NCBI GenBank assembly: GCA_015075625.1
Contig: JABTTZ010000004.1
Location: 267,111-331,110 of the forward strand
Origin: Anaerolineales bacterium
GTDB taxonomy: Bacteria; Chloroflexota; Anaerolineae; Aggregatilineales; UBA2796
Reading direction: 5' to 3'
Length of the DNA: 64,000 nucleotides
A program made the translations under genes and the position numbers. Positions 43,198 through 52,209 of the stretch are shown piece by piece. The notes under the pieces were generated by a model. The model worked only from the letters and a program-made list of their open reading frames with translations, was not told the origin of the DNA and did not search any database. Position 1 is the stretch's first letter. Each line of letters opens with the position of its first letter.

Positions 43198-44913
43198 ATG
43201 AACGCTGCCCCGCGCCCTTATCGTCTTGGAATCATCGTCCTTATCCTTATGCTGCTTACGGCATGTGGGGGAGGGACGGCGAACAACCCTACCGCCGCCC
43301 CAGAGCAACCCACCACCAGCGGCAGCACCGCTATCCCTACAACGGCATCAATCAGTACAGAGGCTGCACCGTCCGCCCCTAGCCCACAACCAACTCTGCC
43401 ACCTGCAGCCGCACCTACCGTTGTTCCTACGGTTGTGGCGGCAGCCCTTCCAGAACCGATCAAGGGGGTCAAGTTTGGGCCGCTCGCGTATTCTCCCGAT
43501 GGCAAAACCCTCGCTTTTGTTGGCTCGGTGTACGACCAATCAACTGGGTACAGCGACAGCACGCTCTATGTGAAACCGATAGAGGGCGTCGAGGCACGCG
43601 CCATTACCAAAACATCGCGGCGGCTCATCTTGACGATTGCCTTTTCGCCCGATAACGCCTCCATCGCTTATTTCGTTCAGGAAACAGGGACGTATGTCGT
43701 CGCGGTGGAAGGGGAGGCGACCCCCAAAGAAGTGAAGAATGTGACTTGTTTGAATTGGTCACCAGACAGCAAAGGACTCATCTCGATCACAAAGGGCGCA
43801 GTGAATTTTGTGCCGATTGACGGTGGGCAGCCCAAGACGCTTTTCAAGGACGATATTACGGTGGGCTGCGCCGCTTATTCCCCAGACGGTCAATCCATTG
43901 CCTACCTCGGCAAGAAGGACGCGAAAGGCTTTCCACAGCTTTATGTGAGTGCGCCGGATGGGAGCAACGCCCGTCCGGTTTCTGGCGACAACAATTGGGG
44001 GCTTTTCAATGTGATGTGGTCGCCCGATGGGAAACGGCTCGCCTACTTTGTAACCGATGTCACCCTGAACGGTGACATTCCTTGCATTGCCGAAGTGGAA
44101 AGCGGGAGCGCTGTTTGCTTGAAGGATGTTGCGGGTAAATATTACACCCATATGGCATGGTCGCCAGACAGCCAGCAGGTAGCGCTCGCCAGTCTGGGGC
44201 AAACCATGCAAAAACTGCGGACGATTGAGGTGATGCCCGCTGCCAGCATGACGTCGACGCTGTTGATCAAAGGTGATCCGTTTGTGGTAAATGATGTTAC
44301 ATGGAATCCGGCAAACGATCAGATCGTTTTTGCCGCCGTTCGCGCCTCCTCAAACGGCGGGTCAATCTACGCAATTACCCCCGATGGGAAAACGATCCAA
44401 CCAATTTGGGGTGGCGACCTTGTAGCGCTAGGAAAAACCCTCGTTGATTTCACCTACACGATTGATTCAACGACAAAACTGCTCTTTCAGCGTCCGAAAA
44501 GCTGGTTTTTCAACAGCACCAATTCCATCTTGATCTTTGCCCCAAGCCAAGCCGCACTCCAAAATCTGCGGCTGCCCTTTGAGGCACAGTTTGGGATCGC
44601 TGGGGGAATCAAACACATCAACACGGTTTACAAATCGCTTTTAACAACCGATCTCTCGCCGCGAACCATCCTCCAAGAGGCGATCAAGAATGCCCCCGGC
44701 AGACCGAGCGCCGAGACTATCACAGAGAAAATACTAGGCGCTCATCCAGTGGCAGAAATTGTCTTTACCACCCCCAACAACGAAGAACAGGTGTTGATCG
44801 CTGTCAACTTAGATGGTTATCCGGTTGTTGTCCAGTTCATCTATGAACGTGGGCAAGGGGATCGTTTCTTGGCAATGGCAGAAGCGAGTGTCAGCACACT
44901 CCGCAAAGAGTAA
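43198..44913 (+). CDS. Lipoprotein with TolB-like beta-propeller
   Basis: 571 aa. The N-terminus is a lipoprotein signal (LGIIVLILMLLTACGGG, Cys22 as lipid site) followed by a Thr/Pro/Ala-rich linker to about residue 85. Residues 90-400 form a propeller with the recurring motifs YSPDGKTLAFVG, FSPDNASIAYFV, YSPDGQSIAYLG, WSPDGKRLAYFV and WSPDSQQVALAS. The last 170 residues (GGIKHINTVYKSLLTTDLSP, VEVVFTT-like strands) are of unknown fold. It should be anchored outside the membrane. It shares propeller type, but not the TPR front, with the proteins at 7637-10868. Confidence 0.82.
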   Translation: MNAAPRPYRLGIIVLILMLLTACGGGTANNPTAAPEQPTTSGSTAIPTTASISTEAAPSAPSPQPTLPPAAAPTVVPTVVAAALPEPIKGVKFGPLAYSPDGKTLAFVGSVYDQSTGYSDSTLYVKPIEGVEARAITKTSRRLILTIAFSPDNASIAYFVQETGTYVVAVEGEATPKEVKNVTCLNWSPDSKGLISITKGAVNFVPIDGGQPKTLFKDDITVGCAAYSPDGQSIAYLGKKDAKGFPQLYVSAPDGSNARPVSGDNNWGLFNVMWSPDGKRLAYFVTDVTLNGDIPCIAEVESGSAVCLKDVAGKYYTHMAWSPDSQQVALASLGQTMQKLRTIEVMPAASMTSTLLIKGDPFVVNDVTWNPANDQIVFAAVRASSNGGSIYAITPDGKTIQPIWGGDLVALGKTLVDFTYTIDSTTKLLFQRPKSWFFNSTNSILIFAPSQAALQNLRLPFEAQFGIAGGIKHINTVYKSLLTTDLSPRTILQEAIKNAPGRPSAETITEKILGAHPVAEIVFTTPNNEEQVLIAVNLDGYPVVVQFIYERGQGDRFLAMAEASVSTLRKE

Positions 44914-44940
44914 ACGCCGACTACCTCGCCAAAGCACATC

Positions 44941-45069
44941 TGCGCAGTTGCCCTCATCCCCCTACCCCCCTTTGCCCAGTGGACGAAGGGGGAGTCGATT
45001 TTTTGAGGGGGCTTCCCCCTCAATCGTCCCTTTTCGATGAATACTAGGGTAAACACATTCAACTGCGCA
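44941..45069. repeat. 129-bp element with 10-bp terminal inverted repeats, copy 4
   Basis: TGCGCAGTTG (44941-44950) and CAACTGCGCA (45060-45069) bound a segment with two internal palindromes: one around cccctttgcccagtggacga, the other gagggggcttccccctc. Most of it matches the reverse complement of 21000-21117. Fills most of the 308-bp gap between the lipoprotein gene and the secreted protein at 45222. No coding capacity is seen. Confidence 0.65.
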
Positions 45070-45221
45070 AGTTCTAATCTGCTCTCAGCCCGATGTGAAG
45101 GCGTCGGGCAGGGGCAACCCCTCTCTCTCAGTTTCGTGGATCCCCTTGCCAACTTGCGCCTCAGGCATTTTGCCTCACAATACAGAAGGATGTTTTTACC
45201 GATCCAAAGAGGTATTTCGCC

Positions 45222-46247
45222 ATGGCTAAACGATACCACCTTACCCTTGCTGTTATTGTGTTATTTGCGCTCACCTTTAGCATGGGCGGGACGCTCCGCG
45301 CCCAAAGCCCTGAACAACTTGACTATGGGGATACCCTTGTCGGATTCATCACAAAGGACGCGCCTGTATCGTTTTACCAGTTTAAGGGGGCAAAGGGCGA
45401 CCCCGTGACAATCACGGTGGAGTCCGTTCAAAGCGATTTGCTGCCTGCCTTTTGGGTCTATGAAACAGCGAAAGGCGAACCGGGCAAGATTGGCGAGGGA
45501 AAACCCGCCGCTGATGGCAAATCTGCCATGCTTGATGTGATGCTCCCCGCCGATGGCGACTATTCGATCAATGTTGTGGGTAGCAAAGACACACTAGGGG
45601 ATTTCATCATCACCCTAAGCGGTCCGCCCGAACCGGATTACCCCCTCCTGCGCAGTTTCAATGTGAAGGGACAGAACCCCAACGGTACAACCTTTGAAGG
45701 AATCCTAACGATCACCGACGTTGAAGGGGCAGAAGTCACTGATACGCTGTATGTCTTTGATTGGCAGTTCGCCAACCAAACGATTGGGCTTGGCTTGCGC
45801 AAGGGTAATTACATTGCTGTTGCCTACAGCCGCAATGAGGACTCCGAAGCGTCTTGTGGGGTTGCCCTTTTTGAGAAAGACCCCAATGATAAGAATGTTT
45901 TGAACGGGCAGTTTGCCGATGTGGGCGATACCATCCCCGGTACAGAAACGCTGACGAAGGCGGATGGAGATACCTATGATGTGATTGGGGAAATGCCCAA
46001 TGGCGAGAAATATAAGGACACGCTCACTCTCGTGTTGGATGGCGAGGCGCACATCTTTACCTATCTGACGAATGATGTTTCAGGGGTAGCTATCGAAGGG
46101 GATAACTACTTTGCGGCAAGCTATGGGACGGATTGTGTCTTGGTGTTTTATCACATCAATGCCGATGGGAGTATGGATGGCTATTGGACGGAAGAGGCGT
46201 CAGAGGCGCTGCTGATTGGGTCGGAGAAGGCAACCCCACGAAAGTAA
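45222..46247 (+). CDS. Secreted protein with PPC-like and duplicated beta domains
   Basis: 341 aa. Signal peptide at residues 1-27 (LTLAVIVLFALTFSMGGTLRA, cut after RAQ). Residues 33-135 resemble a bacterial pre-peptidase C-terminal (PPC) beta-sandwich (DTLVGFITKDAPVSFYQF, PADGDYSINVVG). Two related domains follow, each with a strand pattern of the form NG-x-F/Y-x-G/D-T-L-T and ending GNYIAVAYS or DNYFAASYG. Each has one Cys at a similar place (SCGVALFE, DCVLVFYH). It is probably a cell-surface or extracellular binding protein of unknown ligand. Confidence 0.7.
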   Translation: MAKRYHLTLAVIVLFALTFSMGGTLRAQSPEQLDYGDTLVGFITKDAPVSFYQFKGAKGDPVTITVESVQSDLLPAFWVYETAKGEPGKIGEGKPAADGKSAMLDVMLPADGDYSINVVGSKDTLGDFIITLSGPPEPDYPLLRSFNVKGQNPNGTTFEGILTITDVEGAEVTDTLYVFDWQFANQTIGLGLRKGNYIAVAYSRNEDSEASCGVALFEKDPNDKNVLNGQFADVGDTIPGTETLTKADGDTYDVIGEMPNGEKYKDTLTLVLDGEAHIFTYLTNDVSGVAIEGDNYFAASYGTDCVLVFYHINADGSMDGYWTEEASEALLIGSEKATPRK

Positions 46248-46253
46248 CGACTG

Positions 46254-46512
46254 GTGTATCGTTCTGGGATAGCTAAAGCCTATACCGAGGTTGAAGGCGG
46301 CAGCTTTAGCAGCGATGCGGGCATAGAGACCGAGATAGGCGTGGGCGTTGACGGATTCGAGACCGAAAACGGTAGAGAGGATGGCAAACACGGTTTCGAT
46401 AACCTGATGGGCAGCCTGCGCTGCCGACTAGGGGCGGGTTGCCGGTGGCTGGGGTTGAGCGATAAAGTGAGCTTGGGCGTCGGTGAAGAAGGTATCCATA
46501 GCCATTGTTCAA
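46254..46512 (-). pseudogene. Transposase remnant (C-terminal part)
   Basis: One minus-strand frame reads MAMDTFFTDAQAHFIAQP, an in-frame TAG, then QVIETVFAILSTVFGLESVN and AYLGLYARIAAKAAAFNLGI. The latter pattern (IETVF...LE...GL..R.AAK..AFN) is the C-terminus of a DDE transposase, similar to IS982/IS5-type groups. The N-terminal piece is joined directly, so the catalytic core is deleted. Non-functional. Confidence 0.55.
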
Positions 46513-46639
46513 TCCTTTTGTTGTTGTCTTGGATTGGACATTGGCGATACCTTCTTTTCCTTCTTGGATAAGCCTTTTAGCGGCGGGATCATGAACGATT
46601 CTGCGTTTTCATTGTATTTGCACTACGTTCTGTTGGCTT

Positions 46640-46782
46640 TTTGGGTTCAGAACCCCTACCCCCCTGCCCCCTTTCCCCGTACACAGGGAAAGGGGGAAAA
46701 ATTCTGCGGGCGAGGGGGAAGCCCCCTCAAAGACGTGATTCCCCCTTCTCCCTGCGGGAGAAGGAGGTTAGGGGGATGAGGA
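46640..46782. repeat. Compound palindromic repeat, copy 5
   Basis: Two palindromes in a row: ccctttccccgtacacaggg with gaaaggggg, and cccccttctccctgcgggag with aaggaggttagggggatg. They are separated by gagggggaagccccctc, as in copy 4. It lies between two transposase remnants in a gene-poor 1-kb stretch. Confidence 0.6.
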
Positions 46783-46888
46783 TGGTCTCATTCTATGTTT
46801 ACCTTTTTGATGGACTACTCACCGTTGGTGGTAGTTGAAAAAAGGTCATGGACAGCATACAACTGATAGTCATCCAACTGTAGGGAGT

Positions 46889-47167
46889 ATGCGCCGTGAC
46901 TACGGAGCCACCGAGGGTATTCTGTCCAATCTCAAGCGTTATCGGCGAGGGACTTGGAACGCACGCATGTCGGTGGAAACCGCACTCTCGCTGGTGACGA
47001 CTGTTTGCCGCTCGAAAATGGTCTTTCATCGCTCTCCTACCCATGTTGAAGCCCGTCTAGCCCATGTGGCTGCCATGTTTAAGGTGCGGCTCAGACTCAA
47101 TCGCACGTTACAGCCGGAGGCTGATCCTCTGGATCGCCTCTATCATCTTGCTCAGTTTGCTCTGTGA
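46889..47167 (+). pseudogene. Transposase remnant (C-terminal part), second family
   Basis: About 90 codons ending in TGA read RDYGATEGILSNLKRYRRG, WNARMSVETALSLVTTVCRS, RLAHVAAMFKVRLRLNRTLQ and LDRLYHLAQFAL. This matches the end of a DDE transposase (pattern WN.RM.VET..S..TTV...K...R......ARLA...A.F). No catalytic domain precedes it. It is on the opposite strand to the remnant at 46254, so at least two elements decayed here. Confidence 0.5.
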
Positions 47168-47304
47168 ACTAGCACCAACGGTTGCTAGGCTTGGAGAGCA
47201 GCGCTCCTGTAGGTTGCCTGTTTGCCCTGACAGGGTTACACTGCATAGCGATTTGTCTTAGTTCGTCGTCCTGACCTCGCCACCACAGAAGGGGGTCTTT
47301 ATTT

Positions 47305-48324
47305 ATGCTCAAGTCAAAATCGTTGGTCCGTTTGGTGATCGTCCTCGCCGTGATTGCGGGGATCACCCTTCCGGGATTAGCGGCTCATCCCGCTGCCGCC
47401 CAAATTGGGCAGCCCTATGCCAAAGTAAGTGGGGATCGCGCTGTTGTTTACGCCGGACCCGGCACAGGGTTCTGGCAGTTTGGGGCGCTCCGTAAGAATG
47501 TGATCACCCCGGTGACGGGCGTCACAGCGGACCGTCAGTTTTGGTATTCGGAAACGCCCATTGGGGCGGGCTACCTTCGCGCCCAAGATGTAGAGGTTGT
47601 TGGTGGGGAATCCGTCCCCATCATTGATCCGGGCATCATCGGGACAATCATTACTGGTGCAGCAAATGTCCGCACGGGTCCCGGCGCCGAAGCGCCCTCC
47701 ATCGCCACCTTGCAAAAAGACATGCAGTTCTTTGTTATTGGGCAACAGCCTGATGGAAGTTGGCTGCAAATCCGCTTCAAAGGGGGCAAAGGGTGGGTGA
47801 AGGCAACACTCACAAACCTCGGCACAGTCGGTGTTCCCGATGCCCCGTCAACAGCTGGACCCATCGCCATTGCCAACGCCAATGTAACGCTGCGCAGCGG
47901 TCCTGGCACACAGTACACGATCATTGGCGTGATTCCCGCCGGAGAGGTCTCCGTGATTTTGGGGAAAAATGCCAGTGGGCGTTGGCTGTTTGTCGATTCC
48001 ATCCTCGGTGAGGGCTGGGTGATCACCTCCGGCGTTGCCACACGGAATTATTTTGGCAGTGTCGCCATTCTGGATGCCGAATCGACGGGTGCGGAACTTG
48101 ATTTGACGGCAAAAACGCGCACCGGCGCGAACATCCGCTTGGGACCGGGCTTGGGCTTTGAGAGCATCGGATCGGTGGCGGGCGGTACGTTCATCACCAT
48201 TTTGGGGCAGAGCGCCGATAAAGGGTGGTGGTATGCCGATACCCCTGTTGGCACGGGCTGGATTGCCAAATCGGTTGTGGCAACCCCCCGTGACTTCAGC
48301 CGGGTTGTGCCGGTACTCCCATAA
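47305..48324 (+). CDS. Secreted protein with four bacterial SH3 (SH3b) repeats
   Basis: 339 aa. Signal peptide 1-31 (LVRLVIVLAVIAGITLPGLA, cut near AAHPAAAQ). Four SH3b-like repeats follow, each opened by a G-P-G motif: AVVYAGPGTGFWQFGAL, ANVRTGPGAEAPSIATL, VTLRSGPGTQYTIIGVIPAG and ANIRLGPGLGFESIGSVAGG. Each closes with a W-V/Y-x-T segment. SH3b domains usually bind cell-wall peptides. No catalytic domain is attached, so it is probably a wall-binding or scaffold protein. It starts a run of envelope genes. Confidence 0.82.
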   Translation: MLKSKSLVRLVIVLAVIAGITLPGLAAHPAAAQIGQPYAKVSGDRAVVYAGPGTGFWQFGALRKNVITPVTGVTADRQFWYSETPIGAGYLRAQDVEVVGGESVPIIDPGIIGTIITGAANVRTGPGAEAPSIATLQKDMQFFVIGQQPDGSWLQIRFKGGKGWVKATLTNLGTVGVPDAPSTAGPIAIANANVTLRSGPGTQYTIIGVIPAGEVSVILGKNASGRWLFVDSILGEGWVITSGVATRNYFGSVAILDAESTGAELDLTAKTRTGANIRLGPGLGFESIGSVAGGTFITILGQSADKGWWYADTPVGTGWIAKSVVATPRDFSRVVPVLP

Positions 48325-48419
48325 GGTGCTGTAGAATAAACCGTTAGGGGCGATGGTCTGAGCCTCGCCCCAACGACACCTCACAGAGATATACAGAGAC
48401 ATAAGGATAATCAGGCAGT

Positions 48420-49355
48420 TTGACCACCATCGATCCGACACTTTCCCCCCACACCCCACAGCCCGATACGCAGCCCCGCCGCCCCGCCGGACTCGATGAT
48501 TATTTCGATGATGCGCCCCGACGCGGTTGCGGCAACACGCTGCTTATCAGTATGGTGATCCTCATGATGTTGGTCATGTCCTTTGCCGTGATTGGGATCG
48601 CCGGATTCCTCGGTTGGCGGGATGGTGGGACAGCACGGCGGGCAACTCAGGCGGTTGCTGTCGCCGCCACCTTGGACCGGCAGGCAACATTGGCACGGAC
48701 AAATCTAGATGATGGGCAGTGGGAACTCGCCTTTACCCGCTGTGACTATGTGGCGACCCTTCAACCGCTTTACGCAGAAATGGCGGCGTGCAAAGCGACG
48801 GCGCAAGCGGCGCTCAATGCAACGGCGACTCCCACACCCACCGAGACCCCCATCCCAACGGTGATCACCTCTACGCCCACCACAACACCCCCTCCGGCGG
48901 GCGCGTTTGCCCCAGAAGAACTGCTCACCCGCGCCCAAGAATCGGTTCGCCGCACAGATTACGAAACCGCCATGCGTTGGTTGGAGGCGCTGCGGGCGGT
49001 GGATGCCAGCTACAAACGCGGAGAGGTCGAACAACTTTTGCTGACGGTCTATCAGGCGTTGGGCAGCCAATACCGCTTTGAGGGACGTTTGGGGGAGATG
49101 ATCGTCGTCATTGAGAAGGCGTTTAAGATCAACGCGCTAAGCAACACAGATTGGGGGTTTACGGTGAATGCGGCGAAACTCTACCTAAGCGCACGCGGCT
49201 ACCTTGAAGCGGGTAATTATCCGCTTGCTGCACAGGTTTTCGCCCGCCTGATGAGCATCGCTCCGGCATTTTCGGATGATACGAAAACGCTGGCGTGTAA
49301 GGCGTTCGCCTCGGCGGGGGATACGATCTCTGCTGCTCAGTATGGATGCCGCTGA
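48420..49355 (+). CDS. Single-pass membrane TPR-like protein
   Basis: 311 aa, TTG start. A disordered Pro/Asp-rich N-terminus (residues 1-40) precedes one membrane helix (TLLISMVILMMLVMSFAVIG). A helical region follows, then a Thr/Pro linker (ATATPTPTETPIPTV), then TPR-like helices (LLTRAQESVRRTDYETAMRW, ARGYLEAGNYPLAAQVFARL). The TPR part should be outside. Its stop overlaps the next start (TGATG), so it is coupled to the multi-pass membrane gene. Function unknown. Confidence 0.72.
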   Translation: MTTIDPTLSPHTPQPDTQPRRPAGLDDYFDDAPRRGCGNTLLISMVILMMLVMSFAVIGIAGFLGWRDGGTARRATQAVAVAATLDRQATLARTNLDDGQWELAFTRCDYVATLQPLYAEMAACKATAQAALNATATPTPTETPIPTVITSTPTTTPPPAGAFAPEELLTRAQESVRRTDYETAMRWLEALRAVDASYKRGEVEQLLLTVYQALGSQYRFEGRLGEMIVVIEKAFKINALSNTDWGFTVNAAKLYLSARGYLEAGNYPLAAQVFARLMSIAPAFSDDTKTLACKAFASAGDTISAAQYGCR

Positions 49356-50416
49356 TGATGACCTTTCTTGTCCGCCTTGGCGCACTGCGGCGGAAGATCA
49401 AGCCCCGCACGCGCCTCACCGAGTGGCGTATTCGCCTCACCTTTGGGATGGTGCTGCTTGTCCTTTCTGAACTCGTCGTTTGGCAAAACCCGCCCCGCCG
49501 GACAGGGTTTGATTGGGTTGCTCTCTACATTCTCTATACGGCATTGGGGGCAATTTTTCTCGATCTTGTCGTCCGCTTTCAAGTGGCGACTCCCGCCGCG
49601 TTGGGCTTGGCAAGCGGCGTTTATGGCTTGGCAGCCAGCAGCCTGATCAATCACACTGCCTATGAGAACATCCCCTTTGGGCTGCTGTCACGAGGGATGG
49701 GTCTCCAAGTGGGCGCTGGCTTTTTAGCGCTCATGTTTTTTCTGATTGTCATGCGTGGCAAAGCGCCCGAACCACTCCCTATCGCTTCGGCAGGCGTTGT
49801 TGGCGTGGCATGGGCGCTCTGGGGGCATTGGTATCCCCTTCAGGCAACGGTGGGGTGGGGCTTGGCAACGATGGAAACACTCCAACTCTACACCGTAATT
49901 GGGCTGATGATCCTCGCTATACTGTTTTCAACTCTCCCGCCGCGCTTTGGGACGCTTCGTGAAACACGCTTCACCCTGCTGTGGTGGGAAGGTATTCTTG
50001 TTGGCGTGCCGCTGTTTATCTCGGTGTTGGTGGGGATGATCAATGGCGCGATCCCCGCCTTGATATTTCTCATCCCTGTTGTGCTAGTGGCATATTGTCT
50101 TTGGGCGCTGCGTTGGCAGAAGGATCGCCGGGGTTACGAACCGTCTATCCTTGCCGAACTCACCTACATCGCCCCGAATTTAATCACCTATGTGATCATG
50201 GCGGGGATGTTTCTTTTTGCCGGAGGGGTGGCATACCCCCTTGTAGAGGGCAAAGATGCCCCCTTAGGGGTGGTGATCTATTACACGGTGGTTGGCTTTG
50301 GCACAGCGTGGCTGCCTTTTGCCAGCGGGCTGATCTTCTGGGAAGTCTTGCGCACCGACCTAAACCCCCGCTTGGTCACGGAAGCAGCAGACGAGGATGA
50401 GGAAGGTGAATCATGA
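49355..50416 (+). CDS. Multi-pass membrane protein of unknown function
   Basis: About 353 aa from the ATG at 49355, which overlaps the previous stop. Roughly eight to nine membrane helices are visible (LTFGMVLLVLSELVVW, VALYILYTALGAIFLDLVV, GLQVGAGFLALMFFLIVM, GILVGVPLFISVLVGMING, LIFLIPVVLVAYCLWALRW, LITYVIMAGMFLFAGGVAY). The N-terminus is basic and the C-terminus acidic. No transporter motif was recognised. The next start overlaps its stop by 4 nt (ATGA). Confidence 0.68.
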   Translation: MMTFLVRLGALRRKIKPRTRLTEWRIRLTFGMVLLVLSELVVWQNPPRRTGFDWVALYILYTALGAIFLDLVVRFQVATPAALGLASGVYGLAASSLINHTAYENIPFGLLSRGMGLQVGAGFLALMFFLIVMRGKAPEPLPIASAGVVGVAWALWGHWYPLQATVGWGLATMETLQLYTVIGLMILAILFSTLPPRFGTLRETRFTLLWWEGILVGVPLFISVLVGMINGAIPALIFLIPVVLVAYCLWALRWQKDRRGYEPSILAELTYIAPNLITYVIMAGMFLFAGGVAYPLVEGKDAPLGVVIYYTVVGFGTAWLPFASGLIFWEVLRTDLNPRLVTEAADEDEEGES

Positions 50417-50967
50417 ATTTCCCCGGCGGTGGCTATTCCAACGAAGATGATGAGTATGATGATTCATTAGATGACGAGTTCGCTCTTTCGCGGGATCAGA
50501 ATCGGGACGATTTCGCCTCGTTTGACGCCAATCGTTACGTGGAGCGGCGCGGGCGGCTAGCCGACGCTGACCCAGAAGATGTTATGTATGATGCGCGGCG
50601 ACAAGCCGAAGATGGCTCGCAGCCGCTGGGTGCGGACTTTGATCCCTCTGCCTACATTCGCCGCCGCACCTCGGTTGCTCGTCCGGCGCAGCCACGCGGA
50701 CGCCAGAGCCGACGAGGAGCGCAAGATGCCCGCTTACAGCCACAGATGGAATCATCCGACACAGAAGCAGGGACAGGGCTAGGCTCTCTATTTCGCTTTG
50801 GTCGTCGGGGGGGCGGGGGGCAAAGTCCATTGGGCTTGCTCGGAATGGTCACGACCCTGACACCCGGGATCGGCATTGTCGCCCTTAGTTTCGGCTGTTT
50901 TGGGCTGATGGCTTTGATCGGCGCATGTGGATTAATGGCTCATCTATTGGGGATTATTAAGCCCTAG
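50413..50967 (+). CDS. Small membrane protein with acidic disordered N-terminus
   Basis: 184 aa. Residues 1-125 are rich in Asp, Glu and Arg with no obvious fold (EDDEYDDSLDDEFALSRDQN, GRLADADPEDVMYDARRQA). The C-terminus has two hydrophobic stretches (LGMVTTLTPGIGIVALSFGC, FGLMALIGACGLMAHLLGII). It is the third gene of a coupled operon and ends 1 bp before the convergent permease stop. Function unknown; a cytoplasmic acidic tail on a membrane pair suggests a docking role. Confidence 0.62.
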   Translation: MNFPGGGYSNEDDEYDDSLDDEFALSRDQNRDDFASFDANRYVERRGRLADADPEDVMYDARRQAEDGSQPLGADFDPSAYIRRRTSVARPAQPRGRQSRRGAQDARLQPQMESSDTEAGTGLGSLFRFGRRGGGGQSPLGLLGMVTTLTPGIGIVALSFGCFGLMALIGACGLMAHLLGIIKP

Positions 50968-50968
50968 C

Positions 50969-51838
50969 TCAGCGTTTATCTCGCGTGCTGCGTCGCTCAA
51001 CCCAGCGCACAAACAGGGATAAAATGAGCGTCACACACAGATACATGAAGGTCATCACCGTATACGTTTCCTCGGTACGAAAGCTGCCCGTCATGTAGAT
51101 CGTTGCCCGCCCTGTAATGTCCTGCACACCGAGGACGCTGACGAGGGAGGAATCTTTCACCATCGCCACAAAATCATTTCCCAAAGCGGGTAAGACATTC
51201 CTCAGCGCCTGCGGCAAAACGACGTGACGCATCGCCTGAACAGAGGACATCCCCAGTGACCGTGCCGCCTCAACTTGCCCCCGATCAATGGATTGAATCC
51301 CCGCCCGAAATACCTCACTAAGGAACGCCGAATAGCCGATGATCAAAGCAATAATGACGCGGGCAAGGTTTGAGAAATCGCGCAGGCGAATCGTCGTCAG
51401 AAAATTCGCAATGGAGGTGATCACCCCAAGCTGCTCAAGATCAGTGGCGATCAGGGAACGCCCGAGGGTGTTCAAGCCGAAAATAATCCCCGGGATCAGC
51501 GCAAACGCAATATAAAGTAGCAAAACCAACATCGGCAGCCCGCGTACAATTTCGACATAAAACGTCGCCAAATGGTAGATGAAAGGATTCTTCGACAGAC
51601 GGGCAAAGGCGACCAACAATCCCACAAGCATGGCGAGGGTATAAGCAAGGACGCTGACGAAAATAGTCACCCCTAGCCCACCCATGAGCAGGTTGAATAT
51701 TTGGGTAAGCGTTTTATCGGTGGTGATTTGCCAAAAGGCGAGGACGCCAAAAATCGCCGCCACCAAAACCCACCATGGCACCTGTCGCAGCGTATTTAGG
51801 ATAGGGAGTAACCGAGATTGTCCGGGGGTGGAAGTCAT
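50969..51838 (-). CDS. Polar amino-acid ABC transporter permease (HisM/GlnP type)
   Basis: 289 aa with about six membrane segments. The EAA loop reads EAARSLGMSSVQAMRHVVLP, and QALRNVLPALGNDFVAMVKD with SSLVSVLGVQDITG follow, as in histidine/glutamine-type permeases. It should form a homo- or heterodimer with an ATPase and a periplasmic-type binding protein, but neither is in the window. The first 30 residues are hydrophilic, then LPILNTLRQVPWWVLVAAIF. The leader element B lies upstream, with a short overlapping frame between them. Confidence 0.88.
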   Translation of the reverse strand: MTSTPGQSRLLPILNTLRQVPWWVLVAAIFGVLAFWQITTDKTLTQIFNLLMGGLGVTIFVSVLAYTLAMLVGLLVAFARLSKNPFIYHLATFYVEIVRGLPMLVLLLYIAFALIPGIIFGLNTLGRSLIATDLEQLGVITSIANFLTTIRLRDFSNLARVIIALIIGYSAFLSEVFRAGIQSIDRGQVEAARSLGMSSVQAMRHVVLPQALRNVLPALGNDFVAMVKDSSLVSVLGVQDITGRATIYMTGSFRTEETYTVMTFMYLCVTLILSLFVRWVERRSTRDKR

Positions 51839-51899
51839 GATCAGCCGATCTGCGGATGTTTCGCTTGTTTTGTTGGGACGCGCTCCTCAGAATCATATA

Positions 51900-52063
51900 T
51901 TGCAGTACCCTCACTGGTTGGGCTGCAACCAGCCTTCTTACAAGAAGGACGGGCGTCGTTCGTTTACCCCTTGATCACCACCCCCTAGCCCATCGGCAAG
52001 TATATCGTGATAAGCGGGGCTGTCAACCACTAAGGGGTCAATCCCCTTGAAAAATGCTGTAGG
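51900..52063 (-). repeat. Leader element, copy B (upstream of the amino-acid permease)
   Basis: 164 bp, nearly identical to 24965-25129 and in the same orientation relative to its gene. It keeps the promoter, both hairpins and the GAGGG site. In this copy the site is followed by a short reading frame (GTG at 51914) that runs across the permease start in another frame, so the element was not tailored to this gene. The adjoining stretch 52064-52204 holds nothing recognised. Confidence 0.8.
51999..52026 (-). promoter_or_regulatory. Consensus sigma70 promoter in leader element B
   Basis: TTGACA (52026-52021), a 16-bp spacer and TATACT (52004-51999) on the minus strand, identical in boxes and spacing to copy A. 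It gives a leader of about 150 nt before the permease start. Confidence 0.72.
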
Positions 52064-52209
52064 CGCATGCCACACACTGTCAAACGAGACACGGCTGACC
52101 ACAACCAAAGTTCCCGTGTGCGCGATCCTTGTCCCAACCGAAATCACTCGTAATAACCGGTGCCGCAAATGAACGCTAAGGCTGGATCATTCGTCTTTCC
52201 CACAGCACG

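Noticed and set aside
45222..46247. Peptidase function for the PPC-like secreted protein.
   Set aside because: No catalytic domain or motif is present; only PPC-like and repeated beta domains.
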